38,338 nucleotides of DNA. Source: an uncultured Clostridia bacterium. GTDB lineage: Bacteria > Bacillota_A > Clostridia > Christensenellales > Borkfalkiaceae. The notes beneath the pieces are model-generated. The model did no database searches. It was not told the DNA's origin and saw only the letters and a list, made by a program, of their open reading frames with translations. The stretch is from contig CAKQXZ010000018.1 of NCBI GenBank assembly GCA_934292955.1, positions 1 to 38,338 on the forward strand, given 5' to 3'. Position 1 is the stretch's first letter. Each line of letters starts with the position of its first letter. Below are positions 6,862 to 15,820 of the stretch, piece by piece. The position numbers and the translations under genes are program-made.

Positions 6862-8448
6862 ATGAATAATACAGAAAACGATAAAATAAAAAGATACGAA
6901 CGGCTTGCCGTAAAAAAGCCGAAGTACTACGTTTCTATCGGCGATTTATATTCCGATGACGGCGATTTCAAAACCGCAACGACGTACTATCAAAAAGCCG
7001 TCGACAACGGCGTTTTGGCATATACTGTTCTTGGCGACACTTGGGGCTACCGCTCTCAATACAAAAAAGCGTTCGACGTTTATACGGAGGGTGCAAACAA
7101 AGGCGAAGCGGAGTGTTTTGCCCGTCTCGGATTTTGCTATGAAACCGGTTATGTAAAAATCGATATTCAAAAAGCAATCGAGTATTACGCCAAAGCCTCC
7201 GATTTGGGTGTGGCGGCAGCGGCAAGATCTCTCGGCGATTTGTATTATTTCAATACGCCGATTGAAGATTCCGAGATCGAAAACGTCAAAAACGCGCTGA
7301 AATACTACGAGCGTGCTTTTTATCTCGGCGACGTTCAGATCGCAAAAAAGATAGGCTTTATCTACTTAAACAATGAAGAACTGAAAGACGTTCCCAAAGC
7401 CATAGAGTGGTACGAAAAAGGATTGAGCCTCGGCGAATACTCGCTTAATTTCGATTTGGCTTACGTCTGTCTCAATGACAGGTTTGTTCCGCACGACTAC
7501 AAAAAAGGTTTGAAATATCTTTTGGACGGCGTTCACCACAACGATCCCGAAAGCCTTTATATGTACGCAAGAGTTCGCGAAACGGGTATGTATAAGGTAG
7601 AACCCGACAAAAAGGCATATATTTATTATCTTAAAAAAGCGGCGGCACTCGGACAAGACGACGCTCTTCTCGATTTAGGATATTATTATTACAATAAAGG
7701 CAAATACGACGACGCGCTCGATTGTTTTGCGCAGTGCGATTTGGATTATGTCGGCGTTTATTGGTGTATGGCGACGATTTACGAAACCAAAAAAGCCGAT
7801 TACAAAAATGCGCTGTTCTATTATCAGATGGCGATGGAAATGAATTTTCCCGATGCAATCGAAAGAATGGCGGAAGCGTATCTCGGCGACGAATTAGGGC
7901 TCGAAAAGGACGAGAAAACCGCCCTTAAACTTTTCAAACGAGCCGCAAAACTCGGAAATGCCGCCGCACAATATAATCTCGGTATGGCGTATGCTTGCGG
8001 GTATTACGGTGTGACCGCCGACAGAAAAACGGCACTTTATTGGCTGAAAAAGAGTGTCAAGGGCGAAAATCCTATGGCGTGTCTGCAAGTTGGACTTTAT
8101 TACTACTACACCGTCAAAACCGAAGCGGCTTATAAAAAAGCCTTTGAATTATTTACCGACGCATATAATTTCGGCGAGAACGAGGCGATTATCAATATCG
8201 GACTTTGCTATCTTCAAGGCAACGGCGTGAAAGAAGACAAAAAAGAAGCGGCTAAGTGTTTTAGGACTGCTGCTAAAAAGTACAGTTCGGGTGTTGCGTA
8301 TCACAATCTCGGAATCTGTTATGAAAACGGTTTTGGTGTGAGAAAAGACTATAAGAAAGCAATTGAAATGTACAGCAAGGCGGTAGAGAACGGCGAAAAA
8401 GCAGGTCTTGAAGCAATTAAAAACATTTATTTGAAGATGGGTAAATAA
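6862..8448 (+). CDS. Sel1-like repeat protein
   Basis: A cytoplasmic alpha/alpha solenoid of about 13 Sel1-like (TPR-like) repeats running nearly the whole ~528 residues. Repeats read A-x-x-x-Y-x-x-A-x-x-x-G and A-x-x-x-LG-x-x-Y-x-x-G, for example KAIEYYAKASDLGVAAAARS and KAIEMYSKAVENGEKAG. Such proteins act as protein-protein adaptors; the partner is unknown. ATG 6862 is chosen over TTG 6841; neither has a convincing Shine-Dalgarno. It follows the lipoprotein by 61 bases on the same strand, so co-transcription is possible. A good terminator lies downstream at 8515. Confidence 0.85.
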   Translation: MNNTENDKIKRYERLAVKKPKYYVSIGDLYSDDGDFKTATTYYQKAVDNGVLAYTVLGDTWGYRSQYKKAFDVYTEGANKGEAECFARLGFCYETGYVKIDIQKAIEYYAKASDLGVAAAARSLGDLYYFNTPIEDSEIENVKNALKYYERAFYLGDVQIAKKIGFIYLNNEELKDVPKAIEWYEKGLSLGEYSLNFDLAYVCLNDRFVPHDYKKGLKYLLDGVHHNDPESLYMYARVRETGMYKVEPDKKAYIYYLKKAAALGQDDALLDLGYYYYNKGKYDDALDCFAQCDLDYVGVYWCMATIYETKKADYKNALFYYQMAMEMNFPDAIERMAEAYLGDELGLEKDEKTALKLFKRAAKLGNAAAQYNLGMAYACGYYGVTADRKTALYWLKKSVKGENPMACLQVGLYYYYTVKTEAAYKKAFELFTDAYNFGENEAIINIGLCYLQGNGVKEDKKEAAKCFRTAAKKYSSGVAYHNLGICYENGFGVRKDYKKAIEMYSKAVENGEKAGLEAIKNIYLKMGK

Positions 8449-8514
8449 AAGTTCAATACCATTAAAAAGTATTTCGAGTACGGAATACCGGTAAGGGAAA
8501 ACTTATAATCAAAC

Positions 8515-8553
8515 GACCGACTGTTTTCGAAATAGTGCAGTCGGTCATTTTTT
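8515..8553 (+). terminator. Terminator after the Sel1 gene
   Basis: GACCGACTG (8515-8523) pairs perfectly with CAGTCGGTC (8538-8546), followed by ATTTTTT. Confidence 0.8.
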
Positions 8554-8683
8554 CGTTGATTAAGACAGAAGAAATCATACGCTTCTTATCGTGCAAAAAT
8601 CCTTTTTGTGCAATCGTTAAAGGTTTGAGATTTTCCAAAGCGAGTGAAGAACAAATCCCTACGGCGATACTCGAAGAAACAAC

Positions 8684-8780
8684 AAAAAGGGTAAACTGCC
8701 ACGAAAACGGCAATTTACCCCTGTTTTGCATAGAAAAAGACACATGCGTCGGAGTTTTATACGCTCCTTTTGCGTGTGTC
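8684..8780 (-). terminator. Tandem terminators behind tRNA-Arg
   Basis: Read on the minus strand, the first stem-loop is GACACACGC (from 8780) with GCATGTGTC, then TTTTTC (to about 8734). The second is GGTAAATTGCC with GGCAGTTTACC, then CTTTTT (ending near 8684). Both lie just past the tRNA 3' end. Confidence 0.7.
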
Positions 8781-8784
8781 TTGG

Positions 8785-8861
8785 TGGTGTGCCTGACAGG
8801 ATTCGAACCTGCAACCGTCAGAATCGGAATCTGAAACTCTATCCAATTGCGCTACAGGCAC
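8785..8861 (-). tRNA. tRNA-Arg(CCG)
   Basis: The minus strand folds as a 77-base tRNA. Acceptor GTGCCTG pairs with CAGGCAC, A73 and an encoded CCA follow (8785-8787), and the T loop is GGTTCGAATCC. The anticodon stem is TCAGA/TCTGA with loop TTCCGAT, anticodon CCG, reading CGG. Confidence 0.93.
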
Positions 8862-8918
8862 ATTGTAGCTTTCGCCTTTATTGGGCATAATATAATTTAC
8901 GCGTAAAGGCTAATTAAA

Positions 8919-8947
8919 ATTATATATTTTTTCTTTCGATTTGGCAA
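8919..8947 (-). promoter_or_regulatory. Promoter for tRNA-Arg
   Basis: On the minus strand TTGCCA (8947-8942), a 17-base spacer and TATAAT (8924-8919) lie about 58 bases before the tRNA 5' end. Confidence 0.6.
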
Positions 8948-8975
8948 GTACTATTTGCGCTTGTTTAAAAAATAA

Positions 8976-9004
8976 TTGACTTTATTTTTGCGTTAATATA
9001 CAAT
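8976..9004 (+). promoter_or_regulatory. Promoter for mnmA
   Basis: TTGACT (8976-8981), 17-base spacer, TACAAT (8999-9004). Confidence 0.65.
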
Positions 9005-9024
9005 ATAGTCGAATAAAGTCCTGA

Positions 9025-10140
<1,116 letters not shown>

Positions 10141-10226
10141 TCGGATAAAAAATATGCCGTTTATCGACTTATACCGAGACTTTTTACGCTTAATGCGTTC
10201 GAAATTACTAATAAAAAGGAGGCAAA

Positions 10227-11741
10227 ATGAGCGATAACAAAAATAGAATTTACGCGGCGATAGATCTGAAATCGTTTTTTGCTTCCGTGGAGTGCGTGGA
10301 AAGAAATCTCGACCCGCTCGGCGTAAATCTCGTTGTAGCCGATTCTTCGAGAACGGAAAAGACGATATGCCTTGCCGTTTCCCCTGCGCTCAAAGCTTAC
10401 GGAATTTCGGGCAGAGCAAGACTTTTCGAGGTCGTTCAGAGGATAAGAGAAGTAAACCGCGAGAGAAGAAAGAACGCCGAGAACGGGAGATTTAACGGAA
10501 AATCTTATGTCGACGAAGTTTTAAAATCCGACCCGAACAAGGAAGTAAGCTATATAATCGCCCCGCCGCGAATGGCGAAATATGTGGCGACGAGCCGCAA
10601 AATTTACGAAATATATAAACAATACGTTTCCGAGGACGATATTATCGTTTATTCCATAGACGAAGTTTTTATCGACCTCACCGATTACCTTAAAATATAT
10701 AATACGTCCGCGCGAGGGCTTGTTATGAAAATGATCAAGCGCATACTTTCCAAGACGGGCATAACCGCCACGGCGGGGATTGGTACGAACCTTTATTTGT
10801 GCAAAATTGCGATGGACGTAGAGGCGAAAAAGATAAAAGCGGACGAGAACGGAGTGCGGATTGCCGAGCTTGACGAGGAGAGCTATAAAATGAAACTCTG
10901 GGGGCATAAGCCGATAACCGATTTCTGGAGAGTCGGTCCGGGCTACGCGAAAAGGCTCGCGGAACAAGGTCTCCGCACGATGGGCGATATCGCGAGATGT
11001 TCGCTCGGGAAAGCTTCCGATTATTATAACGAGGAGCTTTTGTATAAACTTTTCGGGATAAACGCCGAACTTCTTATAGACCACGCCTGGGGCGTGGAGC
11101 CGTGTACCGTAAAGGACGTGAAAGGATATAAACCTACGGAAAACAGCGTTTCTTCGGGGCAGGTTCTGCAAGAACCTTATCCTTTTGAAAAAGCGAGGCT
11201 TATCGTAAAGGAAATGGCTGATTTTCTTTCTATGGACCTTTTCGCGAAAGGGCTTGTCACCGACAAAATCACGCTTATGATCGGCTACGACGTGGAAAAT
11301 CTTATCGGCGCGGGCGTGAATTATGAGGGCGAAATCAAAACCGATCGTTACGGCAGAAAAGTTCCGAAAGAAGCGACGGGATCGCAAAGTTTCGAAAATT
11401 TTACTTCTTCCACGAAAAAACTCGTTGAGGAATTCGATAAACTTTTCGTTAAAATAGCCGATAAAAATCTGTCCGTGAGAAGGCTCAACCTTTGCGCGGC
11501 GAGAGTTGTCGGCGAGGGCAGGGCGAAAAAAATGGCCGAAACCGAGCAGCTCACCTTTTTCGACGATAAAGAAAAAGACAAGAAGGAAAACGAATTAAAC
11601 GAAAAGGAGAGAAAGCGGCAGGAAGCCGTTCTCGAAATCCGCAAAAAATACGGGAGCAACGCCGTGCTTAAAGGTATGAATTTCTCCGACGGCGCAACGG
11701 GCAAACAGCGCAACAAACAGATTGGAGGGCATAAGGCGTGA
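10227..11741 (+). CDS. Y-family DNA polymerase (UmuC/UvrX-like)
   Basis: A translesion DNA polymerase. The first catalytic Asp13 is in AAIDLKSFFASVEC, and Asp145-Glu146 are in YSIDEVFIDL, so the metal site is intact. GIGTNLYLCKIAMD and the helix-hairpin-helix region WRVGPGYAKRL follow. The 504 residues exceed DinB (~350-400) because of an insertion near 78-105 and a long charged C-terminus after about 430, as in the UvrX/UmuC group of Bacillota. AAAGGAGG precedes ATG 10227. The stop overlaps the GTG of the YolD-like gene, so the two are translationally coupled. No LexA box was recognised upstream. Confidence 0.93.
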   Translation: MSDNKNRIYAAIDLKSFFASVECVERNLDPLGVNLVVADSSRTEKTICLAVSPALKAYGISGRARLFEVVQRIREVNRERRKNAENGRFNGKSYVDEVLKSDPNKEVSYIIAPPRMAKYVATSRKIYEIYKQYVSEDDIIVYSIDEVFIDLTDYLKIYNTSARGLVMKMIKRILSKTGITATAGIGTNLYLCKIAMDVEAKKIKADENGVRIAELDEESYKMKLWGHKPITDFWRVGPGYAKRLAEQGLRTMGDIARCSLGKASDYYNEELLYKLFGINAELLIDHAWGVEPCTVKDVKGYKPTENSVSSGQVLQEPYPFEKARLIVKEMADFLSMDLFAKGLVTDKITLMIGYDVENLIGAGVNYEGEIKTDRYGRKVPKEATGSQSFENFTSSTKKLVEEFDKLFVKIADKNLSVRRLNLCAARVVGEGRAKKMAETEQLTFFDDKEKDKKENELNEKERKRQEAVLEIRKKYGSNAVLKGMNFSDGATGKQRNKQIGGHKA

Positions 11742-12142
11742 GCGGAAAATACGACGATATCATAGGTCTTTCCCGTCCGGAATCTTCGCGCCCGAAAATG
11801 CCTTTGAACGACCGCGCGGCTCAGTTTGCGCCGTTCGCCGCATTGACGAAATTCGGGGAAGAGATAAAGGAAAGCAACAGAAAAACCGTTTATAAAGAAG
11901 ATTTTTCCGACGATTACCTCGAGGAAACCGATTTCGTTTTCAGGCAAGTAGAAGAAAATATCGCCCGCAGGCCGAAAATAAAGGTTAAATATTTCGTTCC
12001 CGACGAGAGAAAAGAGGGCGGGGCGGAGAAAGAGTTTATCGGAAACGTAAAAAAAATCGACCGCGCGTTCGGCGAAATCGAATTCGAGGACGGATTTAAA
12101 CTCAAAACCATAGATATTATTTTTATAGAACTTACAGATTAA
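11738..12142 (+). CDS. YolD-like protein
   Basis: YolD-like proteins are small partners encoded next to Y-family polymerases (as with uvrX-yolD in Bacillus) and are thought to be UmuD-like in role. The signature RPKMPLNDRAAQFAPFAALT is at residues 19-38. The rest (134 residues total) is a charged domain with a beta-rich end. It starts at GTG 11738, four bases overlapping the polymerase stop (GTGA), which fixes the start and shows translational coupling. Confidence 0.88.
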   Translation: MSGKYDDIIGLSRPESSRPKMPLNDRAAQFAPFAALTKFGEEIKESNRKTVYKEDFSDDYLEETDFVFRQVEENIARRPKIKVKYFVPDERKEGGAEKEFIGNVKKIDRAFGEIEFEDGFKLKTIDIIFIELTD

Positions 12143-12149
12143 AACAAAC

Positions 12150-12191
12150 GCCGCGGGCAGTTTTTTCGTAACCGGAAGAACCGCCCGCGGC
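12150..12191. terminator. Shared terminator between convergent genes
   Basis: GCCGCGGGC (12150-12158) pairs perfectly with GCCCGCGGC (12183-12191). T/A-rich sequence follows on both strands, serving the YolD gene and the converging carbamoyltransferase gene. Confidence 0.6.
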
Positions 12192-12213
12192 ATAATTATT
12201 ATATTTTAAAAAA

Positions 12214-13122
12214 TCAGTTTTTGACAACGAGAAGACAAAGAGCCGCCATTTCTATAAGCGGAAGATTTTCGGCTTCCTCAACGCCTGCGAAACGGGGCGA
12301 AGAAAGAACGTCTTCTTTGAGATTTCCGTCGGGAGCGACGGGGAGAGTATGGAGAACGAGCGCGTTCGGGGCGTGCGTATCCAGCATATCGTTGTCGATG
12401 TCGTAATCGGCGGAAAGTCCGTCGTCCGAAACGAAAATAACGTCCGCGCCCTTAATTCCGTCGACGATATCCGTTCTGACTTTCACGTCTCCGAACTGGC
12501 GGCAATAACCGTAGACTTCGGCGGAAGGGGTAAGCTCCTCGGGGCAGACGAAAGTCACGTCGAATCCGCAGTTCACGAAACCGTAAACGACAGAATCCGC
12601 AAAAGCCGAACTGTCTCCGACGAACGAAATTTTAAGACCCGAAAGTCTGCCTTTTTTTTGCCATACCGTGTACAGGGCTGCGAGAGCTTCGCAAGGTCCG
12701 CTTTTGGGATTTGCGTTGATTATGGGAATATTCACCGACTTTTCGATAAGTTCCGCGTCGCCGAGTTCCGAAGTCTGAACGACGATGGCGTCCATACCGT
12801 ATCTTGCGAGCGTTTCCAAAGAAAGCTTATCGTTTATCATCGTTTCGAGTTCGCTGCCGTGGAGCGTGGAAACGATCGCCGAGCCTTGCAGCATAGAAAC
12901 CGCCACTTCGAACGCTATTCTCGAGCGGGAGAAAGAACGTTTCGTGATAAGGAGCGCATATCTGTTTTTGAGCGCGGGGGTCTTTTCCCCGACGGCTTTT
13001 TTCTGCGCGAGTTCTCTCGCTTTCAATAAAATTTCGCAAATATCTTCTTCTGTGTAACCGGAAAGAGAAAGTAAGTGTTTTTTGTTTATCGCGCCGACGG
13101 GCGTAAGTTTGTTTATATCCAT
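12214..13122 (-). CDS. Carbamoyltransferase homologue with altered active site
   Basis: The fold of ornithine/aspartate carbamoyltransferase is evident over 302 residues: an N-terminal LLSLSGYTEEDICEILLKA helix, TKRSFSRSRIAFEVAVSM, GDSSAFADSVVYGFVNCG, and a C-terminal VLHTLPVAPDG block. The normal catalytic motifs are changed. S-T-R-T-R reads F-S-R-S-R (64-68), H-P-x-Q reads N-P-K-S within NANPKSGPCEALA (136-148), and H-C-L-P reads H-T-L-P (258-261). It may use another substrate or be regulatory rather than a true ArgF/PyrB. It stands alone, with no arg or pyr genes nearby. Start ATG 13122 follows CGGAG on the minus strand. Confidence 0.75.
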   Translation of the reverse strand: MDINKLTPVGAINKKHLLSLSGYTEEDICEILLKARELAQKKAVGEKTPALKNRYALLITKRSFSRSRIAFEVAVSMLQGSAIVSTLHGSELETMINDKLSLETLARYGMDAIVVQTSELGDAELIEKSVNIPIINANPKSGPCEALAALYTVWQKKGRLSGLKISFVGDSSAFADSVVYGFVNCGFDVTFVCPEELTPSAEVYGYCRQFGDVKVRTDIVDGIKGADVIFVSDDGLSADYDIDNDMLDTHAPNALVLHTLPVAPDGNLKEDVLSSPRFAGVEEAENLPLIEMAALCLLVVKN

Positions 13123-13154
13123 AAATACTCCGAAAAATCGTATATCGTAAAATT

Positions 13155-13183
13155 ATTATAACAGTAAATGTATAAAAAGACAA
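13155..13183 (-). promoter_or_regulatory. Promoter for the carbamoyltransferase homologue
   Basis: Minus strand TTGTCT (13183-13178), 17-base spacer, TATAAT (13160-13155). Confidence 0.65.
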
Positions 13184-13246
13184 CGGATTTAGCGAAGAAT
13201 GTACAAAATTGATAAAAGACCGTATAAAATTTTGTAATAAATGCTA

Positions 13247-13275
13247 TTGCCCGAACGCGCGAAATAAGATATAAT
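13247..13275 (+). promoter_or_regulatory. Promoter for the ABC ATPase gene
   Basis: TTGCCC (13247-13252), 17-base spacer, TATAAT (13270-13275). Confidence 0.7.
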
Positions 13276-13324
13276 ATATATGATAATATGAAAATCGGTA
13301 AACCCGAAAATTCAGGAGGAAAAA

Positions 13325-14659
13325 ATGGCAAGTCTTAATCTGAAAGACATTTACAAAGTTTATCCCTCGGGCGTAGTTGCCGTAACGGATTTCAGCTTGG
13401 ACATCGAAGATAAGGAATTCATTGTCTTCGTAGGACCTTCCGGTTGCGGAAAGTCTACCACGCTCCGTATGATAGCTGGTCTTGAAGAGATTTCGGACGG
13501 CGAGCTTTACATCGACGGAAAGCTTATGAACAACGTTCAGCCCAAGGACAGAGATATAGCGATGGTTTTCCAGAACTATGCTCTTTATCCGCATATGACC
13601 GTTTACGACAATATGGCGTTCGGTCTTAAGCTTCGTAAGAAACCTAAGGAAGAAATCGACGAAAAAGTCAGAGGCGCAGCGAGAATTCTTGGTCTTGAAA
13701 GTTATCTTCAAAGAAAGCCCAAGGCTCTTTCCGGCGGTCAGAGACAGAGAGTCGCGCTCGGAAGAGCAATCGTTCGTGAACCGAAGGTATTCCTTCTCGA
13801 CGAACCCCTTTCCAACCTCGACGCTAAGCTTCGTGCTCAGATGAGAACCGAGATTACCAAGCTCCACCACAGACTTGCAACCACCTTCATTTACGTTACT
13901 CACGACCAGGTCGAAGCTATGACCATGGGTACGAGAATCGTCGTTATGAAAGACGGTTATATTCAGCAGGTCGACGCTCCTCAGAAACTTTACGATTATC
14001 CCGCAAACCTTTTCGTTGCAGGCTTCATCGGCACTCCGCAGATGAACTTCTTCGACGCCGTTTTGACGTCCGACGGAAACACCGTTTACGTGGAATTCGC
14101 TGGCAACAAGGTCGCTCTTCCCAAGGCTAAGTCCGACACTATCGAAAATCCCGCGAAATATATCAACACCGGCGTTCCCGTAGTATTCGGCGTTCGTCCC
14201 GAAGACTTCCACGACGAAGAAAACTTCATTTCCAACAGCAGAGAAACGGTTATCGACGTTAAGGTCGACGTTGTAGAAAAACTCGGCGCGGAAACTTTGC
14301 TTTACTGCGTATTCGCTAACGACGCGGCGAATTCCGACGATAACGTCAAGAGTTTGGTTGACGCAGGTACGCAGTTGACCGCTAAGGTCGATTCGAGATC
14401 CAAGACGGAAAGAGATCAGGTTGTCGAACTCGCTATCGACATTATGCACAGCCACCTCTTCGATAAAGAGACCGAGCTTACCATCTTGAAAGGCGAAGGA
14501 CAACCCGCTTACGTTCCCGTCGTAGAACTTGAAAGAAGGGCTCAGAGAGCGCTCGAAGAAGCTAACGCTCCCGAAAAAGCTCCTTCCAAGATCGGAAACA
14601 TCTTCGAAAAATTCGGAAAGAAGAAGAAAGACGGCGAAGAAAAGAAAGAAGACAAATAA
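13325..14659 (+). CDS. Sugar ABC transporter ATPase, UgpC/MsmX type
   Basis: The ATP-hydrolysing subunit of carbohydrate importers (MalK/UgpC/MsmX family). Walker [10 protein letters not shown] is at 37-45, followed by the Q-loop in [20 protein letters not shown], signature LSGGQ (135-139), Walker B FLLDEP (156-161) and the H-loop in [10 protein letters not shown]. The C-terminal regulatory/OB region includes [10 protein letters not shown]. At 444 residues it is longer than usual (~370) owing to a charged Lys/Glu tail ending [13 protein letters not shown]. No permease or binding protein is nearby, which fits a shared ATPase serving several importers, as MsmX/MsmK do. AGGAGG precedes ATG 13325. 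Confidence 0.93.
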   Translation: MASLNLKDIYKVYPSGVVAVTDFSLDIEDKEFIVFVGPSGCGKSTTLRMIAGLEEISDGELYIDGKLMNNVQPKDRDIAMVFQNYALYPHMTVYDNMAFGLKLRKKPKEEIDEKVRGAARILGLESYLQRKPKALSGGQRQRVALGRAIVREPKVFLLDEPLSNLDAKLRAQMRTEITKLHHRLATTFIYVTHDQVEAMTMGTRIVVMKDGYIQQVDAPQKLYDYPANLFVAGFIGTPQMNFFDAVLTSDGNTVYVEFAGNKVALPKAKSDTIENPAKYINTGVPVVFGVRPEDFHDEENFISNSRETVIDVKVDVVEKLGAETLLYCVFANDAANSDDNVKSLVDAGTQLTAKVDSRSKTERDQVVELAIDIMHSHLFDKETELTILKGEGQPAYVPVVELERRAQRALEEANAPEKAPSKIGNIFEKFGKKKKDGEEKKEDK

Positions 14660-14710
14660 GCGTAAGTCTTTAATAAAGATTTTAATGCCGTAAGGCTGAA
14701 ATTAAACATA

Positions 14711-14742
14711 AGAAACGGCGAAAATTCGCCGTTTCTTTTTTT
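14711..14742 (+). terminator. Terminator after the ABC ATPase gene
   Basis: AGAAACGGCGAA (14711-14722) pairs with TTCGCCGTTTCT (14725-14736) across a two-base loop, then a T-run. Confidence 0.85.
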
Positions 14743-14867
14743 AACGTTATCGTTATTAAGACTTGCCTTCTCCCTTTGGAGAATGAGATTTTGCTCGCTT
14801 GCGGGCAAAAGACGGAAGAGGACAGACTAAGTTTCGAAAAAAACGAGATGAAAACGGAGGAACAGAA

Positions 14868-15125
14868 ATGATACATTCGTTAAGCGGCGGCGTTCTGGAC
14901 GGCGACGAATATCACACCCTTATAAAAGTCGAAATTGCGGGTGTGGATAAAGCCGGATATTACCTTTGCGACGATTTCCGCGTCGCCGAGGGCGACAGGG
15001 TTGTCGTCGAGCAAAGAGACGGCACTGCGGCGGAAGGTACGGTTATAAAAGTAATGAAAAACGTATCCGCGAAATGCTCGCCGCTTCCCGTAAAGAGAAT
15101 GTGCAGAGCCGTTAAAAAATTATAA
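14868..15125 (+). CDS. Small conserved-looking hypothetical protein
   Basis: 85 residues from ATG 14868, which follows CGGAGG at good spacing; the longer frame from 14799 has no ribosome site. The sequence MIHSLSGGVLDGDEYHTLIK, YYLCDDFRVAEGDRVVVEQR and GTVIKVMKNV suggests a small all-beta barrel (OB/KOW-like 'GDRVVV...G.V..V' pattern). The C-terminus is basic (VKRMCRAVKKL), which could bind nucleic acid. Family not recognised; role unknown. Confidence 0.6.
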   Translation: MIHSLSGGVLDGDEYHTLIKVEIAGVDKAGYYLCDDFRVAEGDRVVVEQRDGTAAEGTVIKVMKNVSAKCSPLPVKRMCRAVKKL

Positions 15126-15168
15126 ACATTATTATATAATATATAGACTTTTATCTGACCGCATATAT

Positions 15169-15210
15169 AGCCGCAGCCGATTTTTGCTTAAGCAAAAATC
15201 GGCTGCGGCT
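15169..15210. terminator. Perfect 42-base palindrome between convergent genes
   Basis: The left half AGCCGCAGCCGATTTTTGCTT (15169-15189) is the exact reverse complement of 15190-15210. It would form a stem of ~19 bp or a cruciform. It lies between a plus-strand and a minus-strand gene and likely ends transcription both ways, although the T tract is inside the stem rather than after it. Confidence 0.6.
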
Positions 15211-15337
15211 GTCTGTTTATACGTGTAAAATTTAAAGTTTTTTCAATCGGAAAATATAAACGGGCAAAAAGAAAAACGGGCGCTAATCGATTTATAGCCC
15301 CGTTTGTTGAGTTTGATGCAGTTTTTTGCCGTCTGTT

Positions 15338-15820
15338 TCAGCTTAGTTTCGTTCCGCAGTTCGGGCAGAATTTATCGTCCGCGTCTACGGTGTTTCCGCA
15401 CGTCGGGCAAGTCTTATCGAGTGCCGCTCCGCATTCCGGGCAGAACTTGTTTTTATCGGGATTTTCCGCCCCGCAATTCGGGCATTTTTTCGTTTTTTCG
15501 TCCGAAGTTTTTTCTCCCGAAACGACCTTTTTCACCGTCGGACCTACTTCTTCTATCGCTTCGTTTATTACGGGTACACTCTCGTTTTTGGAGTAGCGCA
15601 TAATTTCGCGTTTGTATGCGAACGAAAGCATCGAAGCTCCTATGCCTATCATCGGAAATCCGGGAAACACGAGGAAGAACAGCTTCGGAAAATCGCCGGA
15701 TCCGAAAGCCGAGAAAAAGCTTATAAGACCTATTGCGGAAAGCGTTATCCCCACGCCGAGGATGATAGAACCGATTATTTTAAGTTTCTTTTTTGTTTCT
15801 TCGTGATTGTTGTTATCCAT
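15338..15820 (-). CDS. Zinc-ribbon membrane protein
   Basis: 160 residues: two hydrophobic helices at about 13-35 and 43-65, a soluble linker, then two zinc ribbons CPNCG...FCPECG and CPTCG...FCPNCG at the C-terminus. The ribbons probably face the cytoplasm. ATG at 15820 begins directly after the stop codon of the upstream antiporter gene (TAA then ATG), with GGAG within that gene's end, so translation is coupled and co-expression with the antiporter is likely. Specific function unknown. Confidence 0.8.
   Translation of the reverse strand: MDNNNHEETKKKLKIIGSIILGVGITLSAIGLISFFSAFGSGDFPKLFFLVFPGFPMIGIGASMLSFAYKREIMRYSKNESVPVINEAIEEVGPTVKKVVSGEKTSDEKTKKCPNCGAENPDKNKFCPECGAALDKTCPTCGNTVDADDKFCPNCGTKLS

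Noticed and set aside
8462..8834. Short frames across the Sel1 terminator and tRNA-Arg region
   Set aside because: They run through terminators and a tRNA, without ribosome sites.
10521..12193. Two long minus-strand frames opposite the Y-polymerase and YolD genes
   Set aside because: They mirror conserved coding sequence, have Arg/Phe-rich nonsense composition and no ribosome sites.
12349..13029. Plus-strand frame opposite the carbamoyltransferase homologue
   Set aside because: Shadow of a gene with strong family similarity on the minus strand.
13244..14503. Long minus-strand frame (419 codons) opposite the ABC ATPase gene
   Set aside because: It is the antisense shadow of a clearly conserved gene; its product has no recognisable domain.
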